Origin: Clostridiales bacterium
GTDB taxonomy: Bacteria > Bacillota > Clostridia > Oscillospirales > Acutalibacteraceae
Reading direction: 5' to 3'
DNA length: 5,079 bases
Assembly (NCBI GenBank): GCA_012728445.1
Contig: JAAYFA010000070.1
Span: forward strand, 1-5,079
Each line of letters starts with the position of its first letter. Position 1 is the stretch's first letter. The notes under the pieces are model-generated. The model was not told the origin of the DNA, made no database searches, and worked only from the letters and a program-made list of their open reading frames with translations. Position numbers and translations under genes: made by a program. This document shows, in pieces, positions 1-5,073 of the stretch.

Positions 1-2
1 AG

Positions 3-1964
3 GGGGTCATTATCATCGCACGAATTTATCAGGTATTCATAGAAATAATCACTGTTTTCGTGGCTTTGTCCACCATAATTTCGCCAATAACCAGAGGGGC
101 TGATTATCAACCACCCGTCCAGCTACCCATCATAGAGGAAACCCCGGATGTGGAGAAGTTCACCGTTTCGGACAACGGACAAAGTGCTTATGTTATCGTA
201 AAAGGCGCAAGTTGTTCCGAAAGTGAAACAACGGCGGCAAAAACACTGCAAAGATATCTTTACCAAATCGGAAATGTAACGTTACCAATTATAACCGACG
301 AAACTACGCCAACAAATAAAGAAATCATTATCGGTAAAACGAACCGTGAAGGGAACGGCTATACTGTCAACAGAGCATCGCTTGGTGATGAAGGTGTGTA
401 TATTAAAACACTGAATAATAAAATAATCATTTCAGGCGGTGAACTCAGAGGCACTCTTTATGCGGTTTACACCTTTCTTGAAGATTACCTTGATTGCCGG
501 TGGTTTACGAAGGATATAACCCTTATTCCTCAAGTTAACAGCATTATGGTTCCTCTCAACATTGACTATCAATTCAAGCCCGGCCTTGAATTTCGTGACA
601 CTGATTGGATCAGTCCAAAAGACAGTAATTACAGTGTTGCCAATAAGCTTAACAGCCAAGTATATAGGCACCTTGGCAGTTCCGTTGGCGGCGGTGTTAA
701 TTATGCGGGTTCTTTTGCCCACACATTAACCTCACAGTTTGTCAATGCAAATCAGTATTTTGAAACACATCCCGAATACTTCGCTTTATGCGACGGCGTT
801 CGGCAACCGACTCAGCTTTGTCTTACAAACGCTGATGTTATAAATCTGGTTATTGAACAAGTCAGAGCTGTCTTAACTCAAAACCCTCATGCGACAATCG
901 TTTCCCTTACGCAAGCGGATAACAATGATTACTGCACCTGTGAGCATTGTAAGGCACTGGATGCTACACAAGGCAGCCCTTCAGGCACTATGATAACATT
1001 TACAAATACAGTAGCCCAAGCGCTTGAAGAGGAATTCCCCAATGTGTTATTTGATACTTTTGCATATCAATATACGCGAACACCTCCCAAAAACATTGTT
1101 CCGCGTGATAACGTTATTGTTCGCCTTTGCTCCATAGAATGCTGTTTCTGTCATGCGCTTGATGACAAAACTTGCTCGCAAAATGTATCTTTTTGTGAAG
1201 ACATAGAGAAATGGGCGGCAATAAGTAACAATCTTCATATCTGGAACTATGCCACAAATTACGGGAACTTTAATCTTCTGTTCCCAAATTTCAATGTGTT
1301 AAAACCCAATCTGCAATTTTTTGTGAACAACTCCGTAAAAGGTGTTTATGAAGAAGGCAATTACCAGGCAGAAAACGCAAACGGTGAGTTTGCGGAATTG
1401 AGAGCTTATCTCTTGGCAAAGCTGTTATGGGACCAGGATGCCAATGTTGAAAAATATACAAAAGAATTTTGCGAAGCTTATTACGGTGAAGCGGCTAATG
1501 AAGTCATGGAGTATATTGCTATCTTTTGCCACCGAGCGGAAACGAGCAACTTTTTGGGCATCAAATATCACTCGGGTATCTGTTACAGGTCGAATCACCC
1601 TGTTTTAGGCAATTTGTCCGGTGCGGATATCAGCTATATTAATGATTTATGGGCAACGGCCAAATCTTCAAATCTTTCGGAAACGCAATTGAATAATGTC
1701 CTTAAGTCAGAGGTTTCTTGGAGAATTTGGAAAGCCGGCCACCATTGCGATGAGTTTTCTTTGTTACAAAAATGGCAAGATAAGTTTGATAATGCGCGAG
1801 AATTAACGGACGATATGAGGTCCCTTGGTATTACAAGAATTGCAGAAGGTCAGCCCGATGCCTGCCTTTCCGACAATCCAAATTTCCTCCGCCTACCCGA
1901 TCTTTGGAGAATAAGAGAAGACGGCCAATTCAACAATCCTTTTGATGAGCATTATATAAACTGA
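3..1964 (+). CDS. DUF4838 domain-containing protein, putative carbohydrate-active enzyme (5' end outside window)
   Basis: Large protein recognised as the DUF4838 family, which is often secreted and found near glycan-degradation genes; its reaction is not established. The first available start is GTG 60, but no ribosome binding site precedes it and the frame is open to the window edge. The upstream codons encode a hydrophobic run (VFIEIITVFVALSTIISPI spanning GTG 60) that resembles a signal peptide, so I think the start lies outside. Counting from GTG 60, residues about 48-150 look like the GH20/GH67-type N-terminal alpha/beta domain. The DUF4838 core follows: HPEYFAL from H237, a DNNDYCTCEHC stretch with C292, C294 and C297 (possible metal ligands), IECCFCH from I359, WNYATNY from W395 and GVYEEGNY from G428. 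E431/E432 are candidate acidic catalytic residues by inference only. No carbohydrate-binding or dockerin module follows. The tautomerase gene starts 26 nt downstream. Confidence 0.85.
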   Translation, partial: GVIIIARIYQVFIEIITVFVALSTIISPITRGADYQPPVQLPIIEETPDVEKFTVSDNGQSAYVIVKGASCSESETTAAKTLQRYLYQIGNVTLPIITDETTPTNKEIIIGKTNREGNGYTVNRASLGDEGVYIKTLNNKIIISGGELRGTLYAVYTFLEDYLDCRWFTKDITLIPQVNSIMVPLNIDYQFKPGLEFRDTDWISPKDSNYSVANKLNSQVYRHLGSSVGGGVNYAGSFAHTLTSQFVNANQYFETHPEYFALCDGVRQPTQLCLTNADVINLVIEQVRAVLTQNPHATIVSLTQADNNDYCTCEHCKALDATQGSPSGTMITFTNTVAQALEEEFPNVLFDTFAYQYTRTPPKNIVPRDNVIVRLCSIECCFCHALDDKTCSQNVSFCEDIEKWAAISNNLHIWNYATNYGNFNLLFPNFNVLKPNLQFFVNNSVKGVYEEGNYQAENANGEFAELRAYLLAKLLWDQDANVEKYTKEFCEAYYGEAANEVMEYIAIFCHRAETSNFLGIKYHSGICYRSNHPVLGNLSGADISYINDLWATAKSSNLSETQLNNVLKSEVSWRIWKAGHHCDEFSLLQKWQDKFDNARELTDDMRSLGITRIAEGQPDACLSDNPNFLRLPDLWRIREDGQFNNPFDEHYIN

Positions 1965-1974
1965 TACAAATTAT

Positions 1975-1983
1975 AAAGGAGAG
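1975..1983 (+). promoter_or_regulatory. Ribosome binding site of the tautomerase gene
   Basis: AAAGGAGAG lies with its AGGAG core nine bases before ATG 1991. It fixes the start of the tautomerase and shows a Firmicutes-type Shine-Dalgarno. Confidence 0.85.
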
Positions 1984-1990
1984 AACAATC

Positions 1991-2227
1991 ATGCCACATA
2001 TCGTTATTAAAACCATCAGCGGACCTTCTAACGAACAGTTGCAACAAGCCGCCGAGCAAATTGCCGATGTGGTCAACAAGACCATGGGCAAACCCGGTAA
2101 ATACATTTCCGTTTCGGTGGAGGAATATGCCTTCGGCGAATGGGAGGGTGTGTACAACGAGTGCATCCGGGACAAAAAGAATGTACTTGTAAAGCCCGGC
2201 TACACCAACCCGAAAACTTTTGATTGA
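1991..2227 (+). CDS. 4-oxalocrotonate tautomerase family protein (PptA-like)
   Basis: Small 78-residue protein of the tautomerase superfamily, which uses an N-terminal proline, exposed after Met removal, as general base for keto-enol tautomerisation. The start MPHIVIK places Pro2 correctly. The pattern MPHI-x-IK, then SVSVEEY, a tryptophan (W51) and a C-terminal KPGY (residues 68-71) resembles E. coli PptA (YdcE), which is about the same length. The physiological substrate of such proteins is usually unknown and cannot be read here. Cytoplasmic; the family forms oligomers. A strong ribosome binding site precedes it, and its last codons overlap the start of the DUF1294 gene, so the two are probably co-translated. 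Whether it shares a transcript with the DUF4838 gene 26 nt upstream is open; no promoter is visible in that short gap. Confidence 0.88.
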   Translation: MPHIVIKTISGPSNEQLQQAAEQIADVVNKTMGKPGKYISVSVEEYAFGEWEGVYNECIRDKKNVLVKPGYTNPKTFD

Positions 2228-2513
2228 TGCCGAAAGAGGTCTGCTTTTCATCGGCATTTGGCTTGCCGCTGTCAGCGGTTTTACCACCTTACTGACTTTA
2301 TACGACAAACGTGCCGCCCGCCGCGGGGCACGGCGTGTTCCTGAGCACACGCTCTTGCTGGTGAGTGCCATTGGTGGGTCGGCGGCTATGCTGGCAACCA
2401 TGCGCATCGTTCGGCATAAGACCAAACACGCGAAGTTTATGGTAGGTATTCCTGTGATGATTGCTGCGCAGGTTGCTGTTGGGATGTTTGCGTGGTGGTG
2501 GTTTGGTGGATAA
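2220..2513 (+). CDS. DUF1294 family small membrane protein
   Basis: A 97-residue integral membrane protein of the DUF1294 family, whose function is unknown. Family hallmarks are visible in order: YDKRAA (Y28-A33), a RxPE motif (R39-V-P-E42), a GGS turn (G52-S54) and RHKTKxxKF (R65-F73). Three hydrophobic segments are seen at about residues 7-27, 44-61 and 75-95. The start is TTG 2220, which overlaps the tautomerase stop by 8 nt. The only earlier in-frame ATG (2181) is followed at once by a stop (2190-2192), so TTG is the sole possibility that keeps the full first helix. It has no strong Shine-Dalgarno of its own, which suggests translational coupling. Codons for residues 60-79 recur at 3570-3629 as an isolated fragment of a second copy. 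Confidence 0.85.
   Translation: MIDAERGLLFIGIWLAAVSGFTTLLTLYDKRAARRGARRVPEHTLLLVSAIGGSAAMLATMRIVRHKTKHAKFMVGIPVMIAAQVAVGMFAWWWFGG
2397..2456 (+). repeat. 60-bp direct repeat, copy 1 (inside DUF1294 gene)
   Basis: This stretch matches 3570-3629 at 55 of 60 bases with no gaps (offset 1173). Differences are at 2411, 2428, 2444, 2450 and 2453. Four of the five are synonymous third-position changes; the fifth changes His70 to Arg. The flanks on both sides show no further similarity. Confidence 0.9.
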
Positions 2514-2557
2514 ACGAGGGCGACGATGACCCTAAAGAACATAAGACCCCCTCGTTT
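2512..2557 (+). terminator. Possible terminator after DUF1294
   Basis: AAACGAGGG (2512-2520) pairs perfectly with CCCTCGTTT (2549-2557) across a 28-base loop, directly overlapping the DUF1294 stop. The tail after the stem (GTGTC) has no T-run and the loop is long, so termination is uncertain. The remaining bases to 2642 show no clear promoter for the Fic gene. Confidence 0.35.
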
Positions 2558-2642
2558 GTGTCAAACCCAAGCCTTTGGCACTTCCGCATGAGTTCAAGAT
2601 TTTCAATCTCGCAAGCCTCAACACAACAGTCAATGCGATATA

Positions 2643-2647
2643 GGGAG
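2643..2647 (+). promoter_or_regulatory. Ribosome binding site deciding the Fic start
   Basis: GGGAG is directly against GTG 2647 and overlaps its first base, so that codon cannot be the start it serves. It sits eight bases before GTG 2656, a normal distance. I therefore take 2656 as the start (protein begins MKKISIRFFE). Confidence 0.7.
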
Positions 2648-2655
2648 TGAAAGCT

Positions 2656-3570
2656 GTGAAAAAAATTTCAATTCGCTTTTTTGAGGATAATGAAGTCCGT
2701 GCTGTTTGGGATGATGAAAACTCAAAATGGTGGTTCAGTGTCCTTGATATAGTCGGTGTTTTACGCGGCGAAGATGATTATGAAAAGAACCGCAATTATT
2801 GGAAATATCTGAAGGCAAAACTGAAGCGTGAAAAAAATCAACTGGGTAGTGTCACTACCCAGTTCAAATTCACCGCGCCCGATGGAAAAGAACGCTTAGC
2901 CAATGTGTTTGATTATAACAGTATTATCGAACTCGCGAAAAACTTTCCAAGCAAGAAAGCAAACCGCTTTATTGAATGGTTCACATACAGTGAAGAAACA
3001 ATAGACGGTAAAAGCAAAAGCAAGGCGTATGCACTTTTCGACAGTTCCTTGCTCAACACTTTGGAAGTAGGAACGGTGAAAGGCTTGCAGCAAATTCACG
3101 CCTACCTCTTCGGCGGTCTTTATGATTTTGCAGGGCAAATACGCACGCTTAATATCGCCAAAGGCGGGTTCCAATTCGCCATAGCGAAGTATTTACCCGA
3201 AACGCTAAAAAAGATTGAGAATATGCGTGAAAATAGTTTTAACGAAATAGCGGATAAATATGTGGAAATGAATATCGCACATCCTTTTATAGAGGGTAAC
3301 GGCAGAAGCACGAGAATATGGCTCGATCTGATACTCAAAAAGAAACTGAAACAATGTGTGGATTGGAGCAAAGTCAATAAAAAAGAATATCTTGATTCTA
3401 TGAAAATAAGCGTTACAGACGCCGCGCCAGTGAAAGCACTCTTATTGTCTGCCTTGACAGACAAGATAAACGACCGAGAGGTATTCATGAAAGGCGTGGA
3501 TTATCTTATTATTATGAGCAAGAAGATGAGATCACAGAAGATGTTAGCGAATAAATACCAATTCATGTGA
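2656..3570 (+). CDS. fic: BRO-N-like/Fic fusion protein, predicted AMP-transferase, with frameshifted C-terminus
   Basis: A 304-residue protein of two parts. Residues about 5-108 resemble the BRO-N (phage antirepressor-type) domain: WWFSVLDIVGVL at 25-36, YWKYLKAKLK at 48-57, an APDGKERL turn and IELAKNFPSKKANRFIEWF. Residues about 123-283 are a Fic domain, which transfers AMP from ATP to hydroxyl side chains of target proteins. The active-site loop HPFIEGNGRSTR is complete (H209 catalytic, E213 metal-binding, N215, R217, R220), and the GLYDFAGQIRTLNIAKGGFQFA block is typical. After Y283 the frame departs from the family. Restoring one T after 3504 gives S-Y-Y-Y-E-Q and a stop at 3552-3554, about 299 residues. 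That would be the class III C-terminal inhibitory helix, here lost; the present tail is basic and has no Glu or Asp. No separate antitoxin gene is seen upstream. An alternative start is GTG 2647. Fic assignment is firm; BRO-N is likely. Confidence 0.88.
   Translation: MKKISIRFFEDNEVRAVWDDENSKWWFSVLDIVGVLRGEDDYEKNRNYWKYLKAKLKREKNQLGSVTTQFKFTAPDGKERLANVFDYNSIIELAKNFPSKKANRFIEWFTYSEETIDGKSKSKAYALFDSSLLNTLEVGTVKGLQQIHAYLFGGLYDFAGQIRTLNIAKGGFQFAIAKYLPETLKKIENMRENSFNEIADKYVEMNIAHPFIEGNGRSTRIWLDLILKKKLKQCVDWSKVNKKEYLDSMKISVTDAAPVKALLLSALTDKINDREVFMKGVDYLIIMSKKMRSQKMLANKYQFM
2840..2864 (+). repeat. Perfect 12-bp-arm palindrome inside the Fic gene
   Basis: AACTGGGTAGTG (2840-2851), one central T (2852) and CACTACCCAGTT (2853-2864) form a perfect inverted repeat. 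It lies in the BRO-N-like part, coding for residues about 62-70. A one-base loop is too tight for a full RNA hairpin, but the repeat could extrude, form a shorter-stem hairpin, or be a dyad for a dimeric DNA-binding protein. It may also be chance plus codon choice. Confidence 0.85.
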
Positions 3571-3629
3571 CCATGCGCATCGTCCGGCATAAGACCAAAC
3601 GCGCGAAGTTTATGGTCGGTATCCCCGTG
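3570..3629 (+). pseudogene. Remnant of a second DUF1294 gene (20 codons)
   Basis: Sixty bases encode residues 60-79 of a DUF1294 protein (TMRIVRHKTKR-AKF-MVGIPV) with 92% base identity to the intact gene upstream. The match begins at the last base of the Fic stop codon and ends abruptly at GTG 3627-3629. The frame then runs through unrelated codons to a TAA at 3681-3683. Neither a start nor the remaining two helices are present, so this is debris. Mostly synonymous differences say it came from a related functional gene rather than from decay of a copy of 2397-2456. It also forms the second copy of the direct repeat. Confidence 0.85.
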
Positions 3630-3710
3630 TATCACTCAAGGAGAAACCAGACCCTACCAGTCAAGACACTTATTCAAAAATAAAGACTGAAACTCTTTGA
3701 AATTTATCTC

Positions 3711-3739
3711 TTGCATGCGGTGTATATGAATGTTATAAT
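3711..3739 (+). promoter_or_regulatory. Sigma-A promoter for the structured leader and small peptide
   Basis: TTGCAT (3711-3716), a 17-base spacer and TATAAT (3734-3739) with an extended TGT just before the -10 box. This is close to consensus for the housekeeping sigma factor. Transcription should start about 3745-3747, right at the 5' arm of the predicted leader structure. Confidence 0.8.
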
Positions 3740-3743
3740 TTGT

Positions 3744-3820
3744 TTGGTCCCAGCGAACCCTGAAGACTCGGAGCCAACGGAGGATTAGTGACACCATATG
3801 GGACCAACGTCACTTAATCC
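3744..3820 (+). promoter_or_regulatory. Structured 5' leader with a predicted H-type pseudoknot
   Basis: Two stems interlock. TTGGTCCCA (3744-3752) pairs perfectly with TGGGACCAA (3799-3807). GGATTAGTGAC (3782-3792) pairs with GTCACTTAATCC (3809-3820) apart from one bulged T (3814). The 3' arm of the first stem lies in the loop of the second, separated from its 3' arm by one base, which is the geometry of a coaxially stacked pseudoknot. The Shine-Dalgarno GGAGG (3824-3828) follows only three bases after the second stem, so folding could control translation. Stems of 9 and 11 pairs ending at a good promoter and ribosome site are unlikely by chance. I do not recognise it as a named riboswitch; similar leaders may precede holin-like toxin genes, but that is from memory and unchecked. 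Confidence 0.6.
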
Positions 3821-3836
3821 AATGGAGGTGCTGCCT

Positions 3837-3950
3837 ATGGTAGCTGACAGAGTAACAATCATTTCATTTATCTTTATGGTATTGATGAGTTTTGTTTTAA
3901 ATCTTCCGTGCTCCGAAGGGTTCCTACTAAAAGACAAAAGCTGTAGATGA
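3837..3950 (+). CDS. Small hydrophobic peptide, type I toxin/holin-like (candidate)
   Basis: A 37-residue reading frame starting at ATG 3837, eight bases after a strong GGAGG (3824-3828) and about 90 bases downstream of a near-consensus promoter. The sequence has a short polar start (MVADR), one hydrophobic span at about residues 6-23 (VTIISFIFMVLMSFVLNL) long enough to cross a membrane, and a tail with two cysteines (C25, C36) and basic residues. Size, layout and highly expressed-looking signals fit the small holin-like or type I toxin peptides of Firmicutes. The cysteine-containing tail is unlike the usual short lysine-rich ending and could reflect a shifted or variant C-terminus. Its stop lies in the first arm of the terminator hairpin and its loop, so transcript and gene end together. 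No antisense RNA promoter is clear on the minus strand. A leader peptide is the main alternative. Confidence 0.55.
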   Translation: MVADRVTIISFIFMVLMSFVLNLPCSEGFLLKDKSCR

Positions 3951-3965
3951 AAATATCTACAGCTT
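3938..3965 (+). terminator. Hairpin terminator of the small peptide transcript
   Basis: AAGCTGTAGAT (3938-3948) and ATCTACAGCTT (3955-3965) form an 11-bp perfect stem with a six-base loop. The following CATTTGTTG is only moderately T-rich. On the minus strand the stem is followed by TTGTCTTTTAG, so it could also act for minus-strand transcripts. Confidence 0.6.
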
Positions 3966-4132
3966 CATTTGTTGTGCGACCACGGGCGAGTAGCACGCAT
4001 GAGCCCCACCAGAAGATAGCAGGGCGATTCATCCATCTTACTATCGCCCTTGGTCCTTTCTCGCACCGTCAAAGTTGAACCGTAAAAGACAAACTTCCGT
4101 GAGATTAAGAAGATTTTGTGAACATCTCCCCT
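3966..4132. other. Unexplained stretch between toxin-like gene and topoisomerase remnant
   Basis: No convincing gene is seen. A 60-codon minus-strand frame (3965-4147) crosses it, but it overlaps two hairpins and has no recognisable domain. The only structure noted is the inverted repeat at 4021-4050. Base composition of 3975-4075 is visibly more GC-rich than the AT-rich stretch after it, consistent with mixed origins. Confidence 0.4.
4021..4050. repeat. Inverted repeat, 8-bp perfect arms
   Basis: AGGGCGAT (4021-4028) and ATCGCCCT (4043-4050) flank a 14-base loop. No T-run follows on the plus strand (TGGTCC). It could be part of a small RNA or an operator-like dyad; nothing else supports a specific role. 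Confidence 0.6.
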
Positions 4133-4168
4133 AAAAATCCACAGCACAGTTCAATCGAACCGAGCTGT
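4133..4168 (-). terminator. Terminator of the minus-strand topoisomerase remnant
   Basis: Read on the minus strand, ACAGC and GCTGT enclose CGGTTC and GAACTG around a GATT loop (4141-4168), with one T-T mismatch and one G-T pair, then GGATTTTT (4133-4140). A hairpin followed by five T residues just after the stop at 4177 fits a rho-independent terminator that survived with the tail of the gene. Confidence 0.65.
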
Positions 4169-4176
4169 AAAAGTAT

Positions 4177-4329
4177 TTAAGAAAAATCAAAAACAACTTC
4201 TCCTGCTTCAAATTTAAGCACCGTATCAAACGGTTTGCCTTTTGTGGAAGTAAACTCCTGTATTTTGGTTGTTTTCCCTGTTTCAAGAAGCATCTTCACG
4301 TTAGCAAGTGAAACAATGCTTTGGGCAAT
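4177..4329 (-). pseudogene. 3' remnant of a type IA DNA topoisomerase (TopB-like)
   Basis: On the minus strand a frame ending in TAA (4177-4179) encodes about 51 residues: ANVKMLLETGKTTKI, then EFTSTKGKPFDTVLKF and a final VVFDFS. The pattern LLxTGKT-x-x-I-x-x-F-x-S-x-x-G-K-x-F-D-x-x-L ... V-x-F-D-F is the C-terminal repeat that ends many bacterial topoisomerase III proteins, which are frequent passengers of integrative conjugative elements. The rest of this protein (normally about 600-700 residues) is absent: going upstream the frame runs into the 4334-4365 inverted repeat and hits a TGA at 4345-4347. There is no start codon with a ribosome site for the fragment. I judge it a truncated remnant; the family call rests on a short segment read from memory of the family. 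Confidence 0.6.
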
Positions 4330-4333
4330 CCTA

Positions 4334-4365
4334 AGAACCCCGCTTCAAAAATGAAGCGGGGTTCT
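4334..4365 (-). terminator. Strong hairpin downstream of the histidine phosphatase gene
   Basis: AGAACCCCGCTTC (4334-4346) and GAAGCGGGGTTCT (4353-4365) form a perfect 13-bp stem with a six-base loop, six bases beyond the stop of the minus-strand phosphatase gene. The T-run after it on the minus strand is weak (TTCTTAGG), but stem strength and position make termination likely. It also shields the gene from the accessory segment. Confidence 0.75.
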
Positions 4366-4371
4366 AACTGA

Positions 4372-5073
4372 TTATCCCTTTTCCGATTTGGCCGGGTCGT
4401 CATAAAAACAGAAGCCCGGGAAATCCTCGTACAGATGCGAAGTATCGTTGAGAAAGGCCACTCTGGCTTTTTCACCGTAGATGCCGCCGTTCTCGTCATA
4501 AAAAACGATTCTCGTCACGCCGGTGTTGAAAAAGTCGAAATCGAACGCCATGTTCTCCGGCCGGACGCTCATCGCCGCGAGCAGGATAAAGGTGTTAAAG
4601 GCACCGTGGGCGACCACGGCAATTTTTTCTCCGTTTACGAAACGGTCGGTGAAATAGCGGATAGCCTCTTCACCCCTTGCGAACGATGCGGCATCGTCGG
4701 AGGAACCGGAAGGAACACCCAGTTTATCGCCTTCCACACCATCCGCTTTTTTGGCGGCATACTTGCCGCTGAAATACGCGATTGGGTGCCCTTCGTAATC
4801 TTCACTCACGCCGGTTTCACACAGGATTGGCAGGATGTTCACCGTTTGGGAGCCGCCTTCCGGCTGAACTGCGGCAATATGTGCGGCCGTTTCCACCGCG
4901 CGCTCCAAGCCGCTGGCAAACACCTTGTCAAGCGCCAATGCGGCCATTCGTTTGCCCACAAGCGCTGCCTGGCATTTGCCGCGTTCGGTGAGACCGGGGT
5001 CGTGCGCGTGTTCGTGTTCCCCACGTGGTTTTCCTGCGTTGCTGCTTGTTTCTCCGTGGCGTATCAGATACAT
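4372..5073 (-). CDS. Histidine phosphatase family protein (phosphoglycerate mutase-like)
   Basis: A 233-residue member of the histidine phosphatase superfamily, which removes phosphate through a phospho-histidine intermediate. The start MYLIRHGET holds the RHG motif: R5 and nucleophile H6, with E8. Other family marks follow: DPGLTERG (25-32), SGLERAVETA with phosphate-pocket R58, the probable general acid E86 in CETG, and the second catalytic histidine H156 in VVAHG. The set is complete, so an active enzyme is expected; the substrate (sugar phosphate, nucleotide or cofactor precursor) cannot be told. It has no signal peptide and should be cytoplasmic. ATG 5071-5073 is six bases from the window edge, so its ribosome site is not visible and a start a few codons earlier is possible because the frame stays open. 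This gene looks more GC-rich than the accessory segment beside it. It is convergent with the rest of the window. Confidence 0.9.
   Translation of the reverse strand: MYLIRHGETSSNAGKPRGEHEHAHDPGLTERGKCQAALVGKRMAALALDKVFASGLERAVETAAHIAAVQPEGGSQTVNILPILCETGVSEDYEGHPIAYFSGKYAAKKADGVEGDKLGVPSGSSDDAASFARGEEAIRYFTDRFVNGEKIAVVAHGAFNTFILLAAMSVRPENMAFDFDFFNTGVTRIVFYDENGGIYGEKARVAFLNDTSHLYEDFPGFCFYDDPAKSEKG

Noticed and set aside
1952..2542. Long minus-strand frame opposite the tautomerase and DUF1294 genes
   Set aside because: It is a shadow of two well-supported plus-strand genes and its translation shows no family pattern.
2530..2646. A minus-strand frame opposite the gap before the Fic gene reading ...CCVEACEIENLELMRKCQRLGF...
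   Set aside because: It looks somewhat protein-like, but it has no start with a ribosome site, overlaps the possible terminator, and I cannot place it in a family. It may be another gene tail.
3507..3515. TTATTATTAT tract as a phase-variation repeat
   Set aside because: It is only three trinucleotide units, and changing their number would keep the frame; the frame change is at the base before CTT instead.
3501..3518. Programmed -1 ribosomal frameshift that would restore the Fic inhibitory tail
   Set aside because: Re-reading T3504 would restore the tail, but the bases do not form a heptamer of the X XXY YYZ type, so a true deletion or sequencing error is more likely.
3771..3784. CGGAG repeated twice in the leader as a ribosome site pair
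   Set aside because: No start codon with a sensible frame follows; it is more likely part of the RNA fold.
3965..4147. Sixty-codon minus-strand reading frame
   Set aside because: No ribosome site at its start, no recognised domain, and it spans two hairpins that explain parts of it better.
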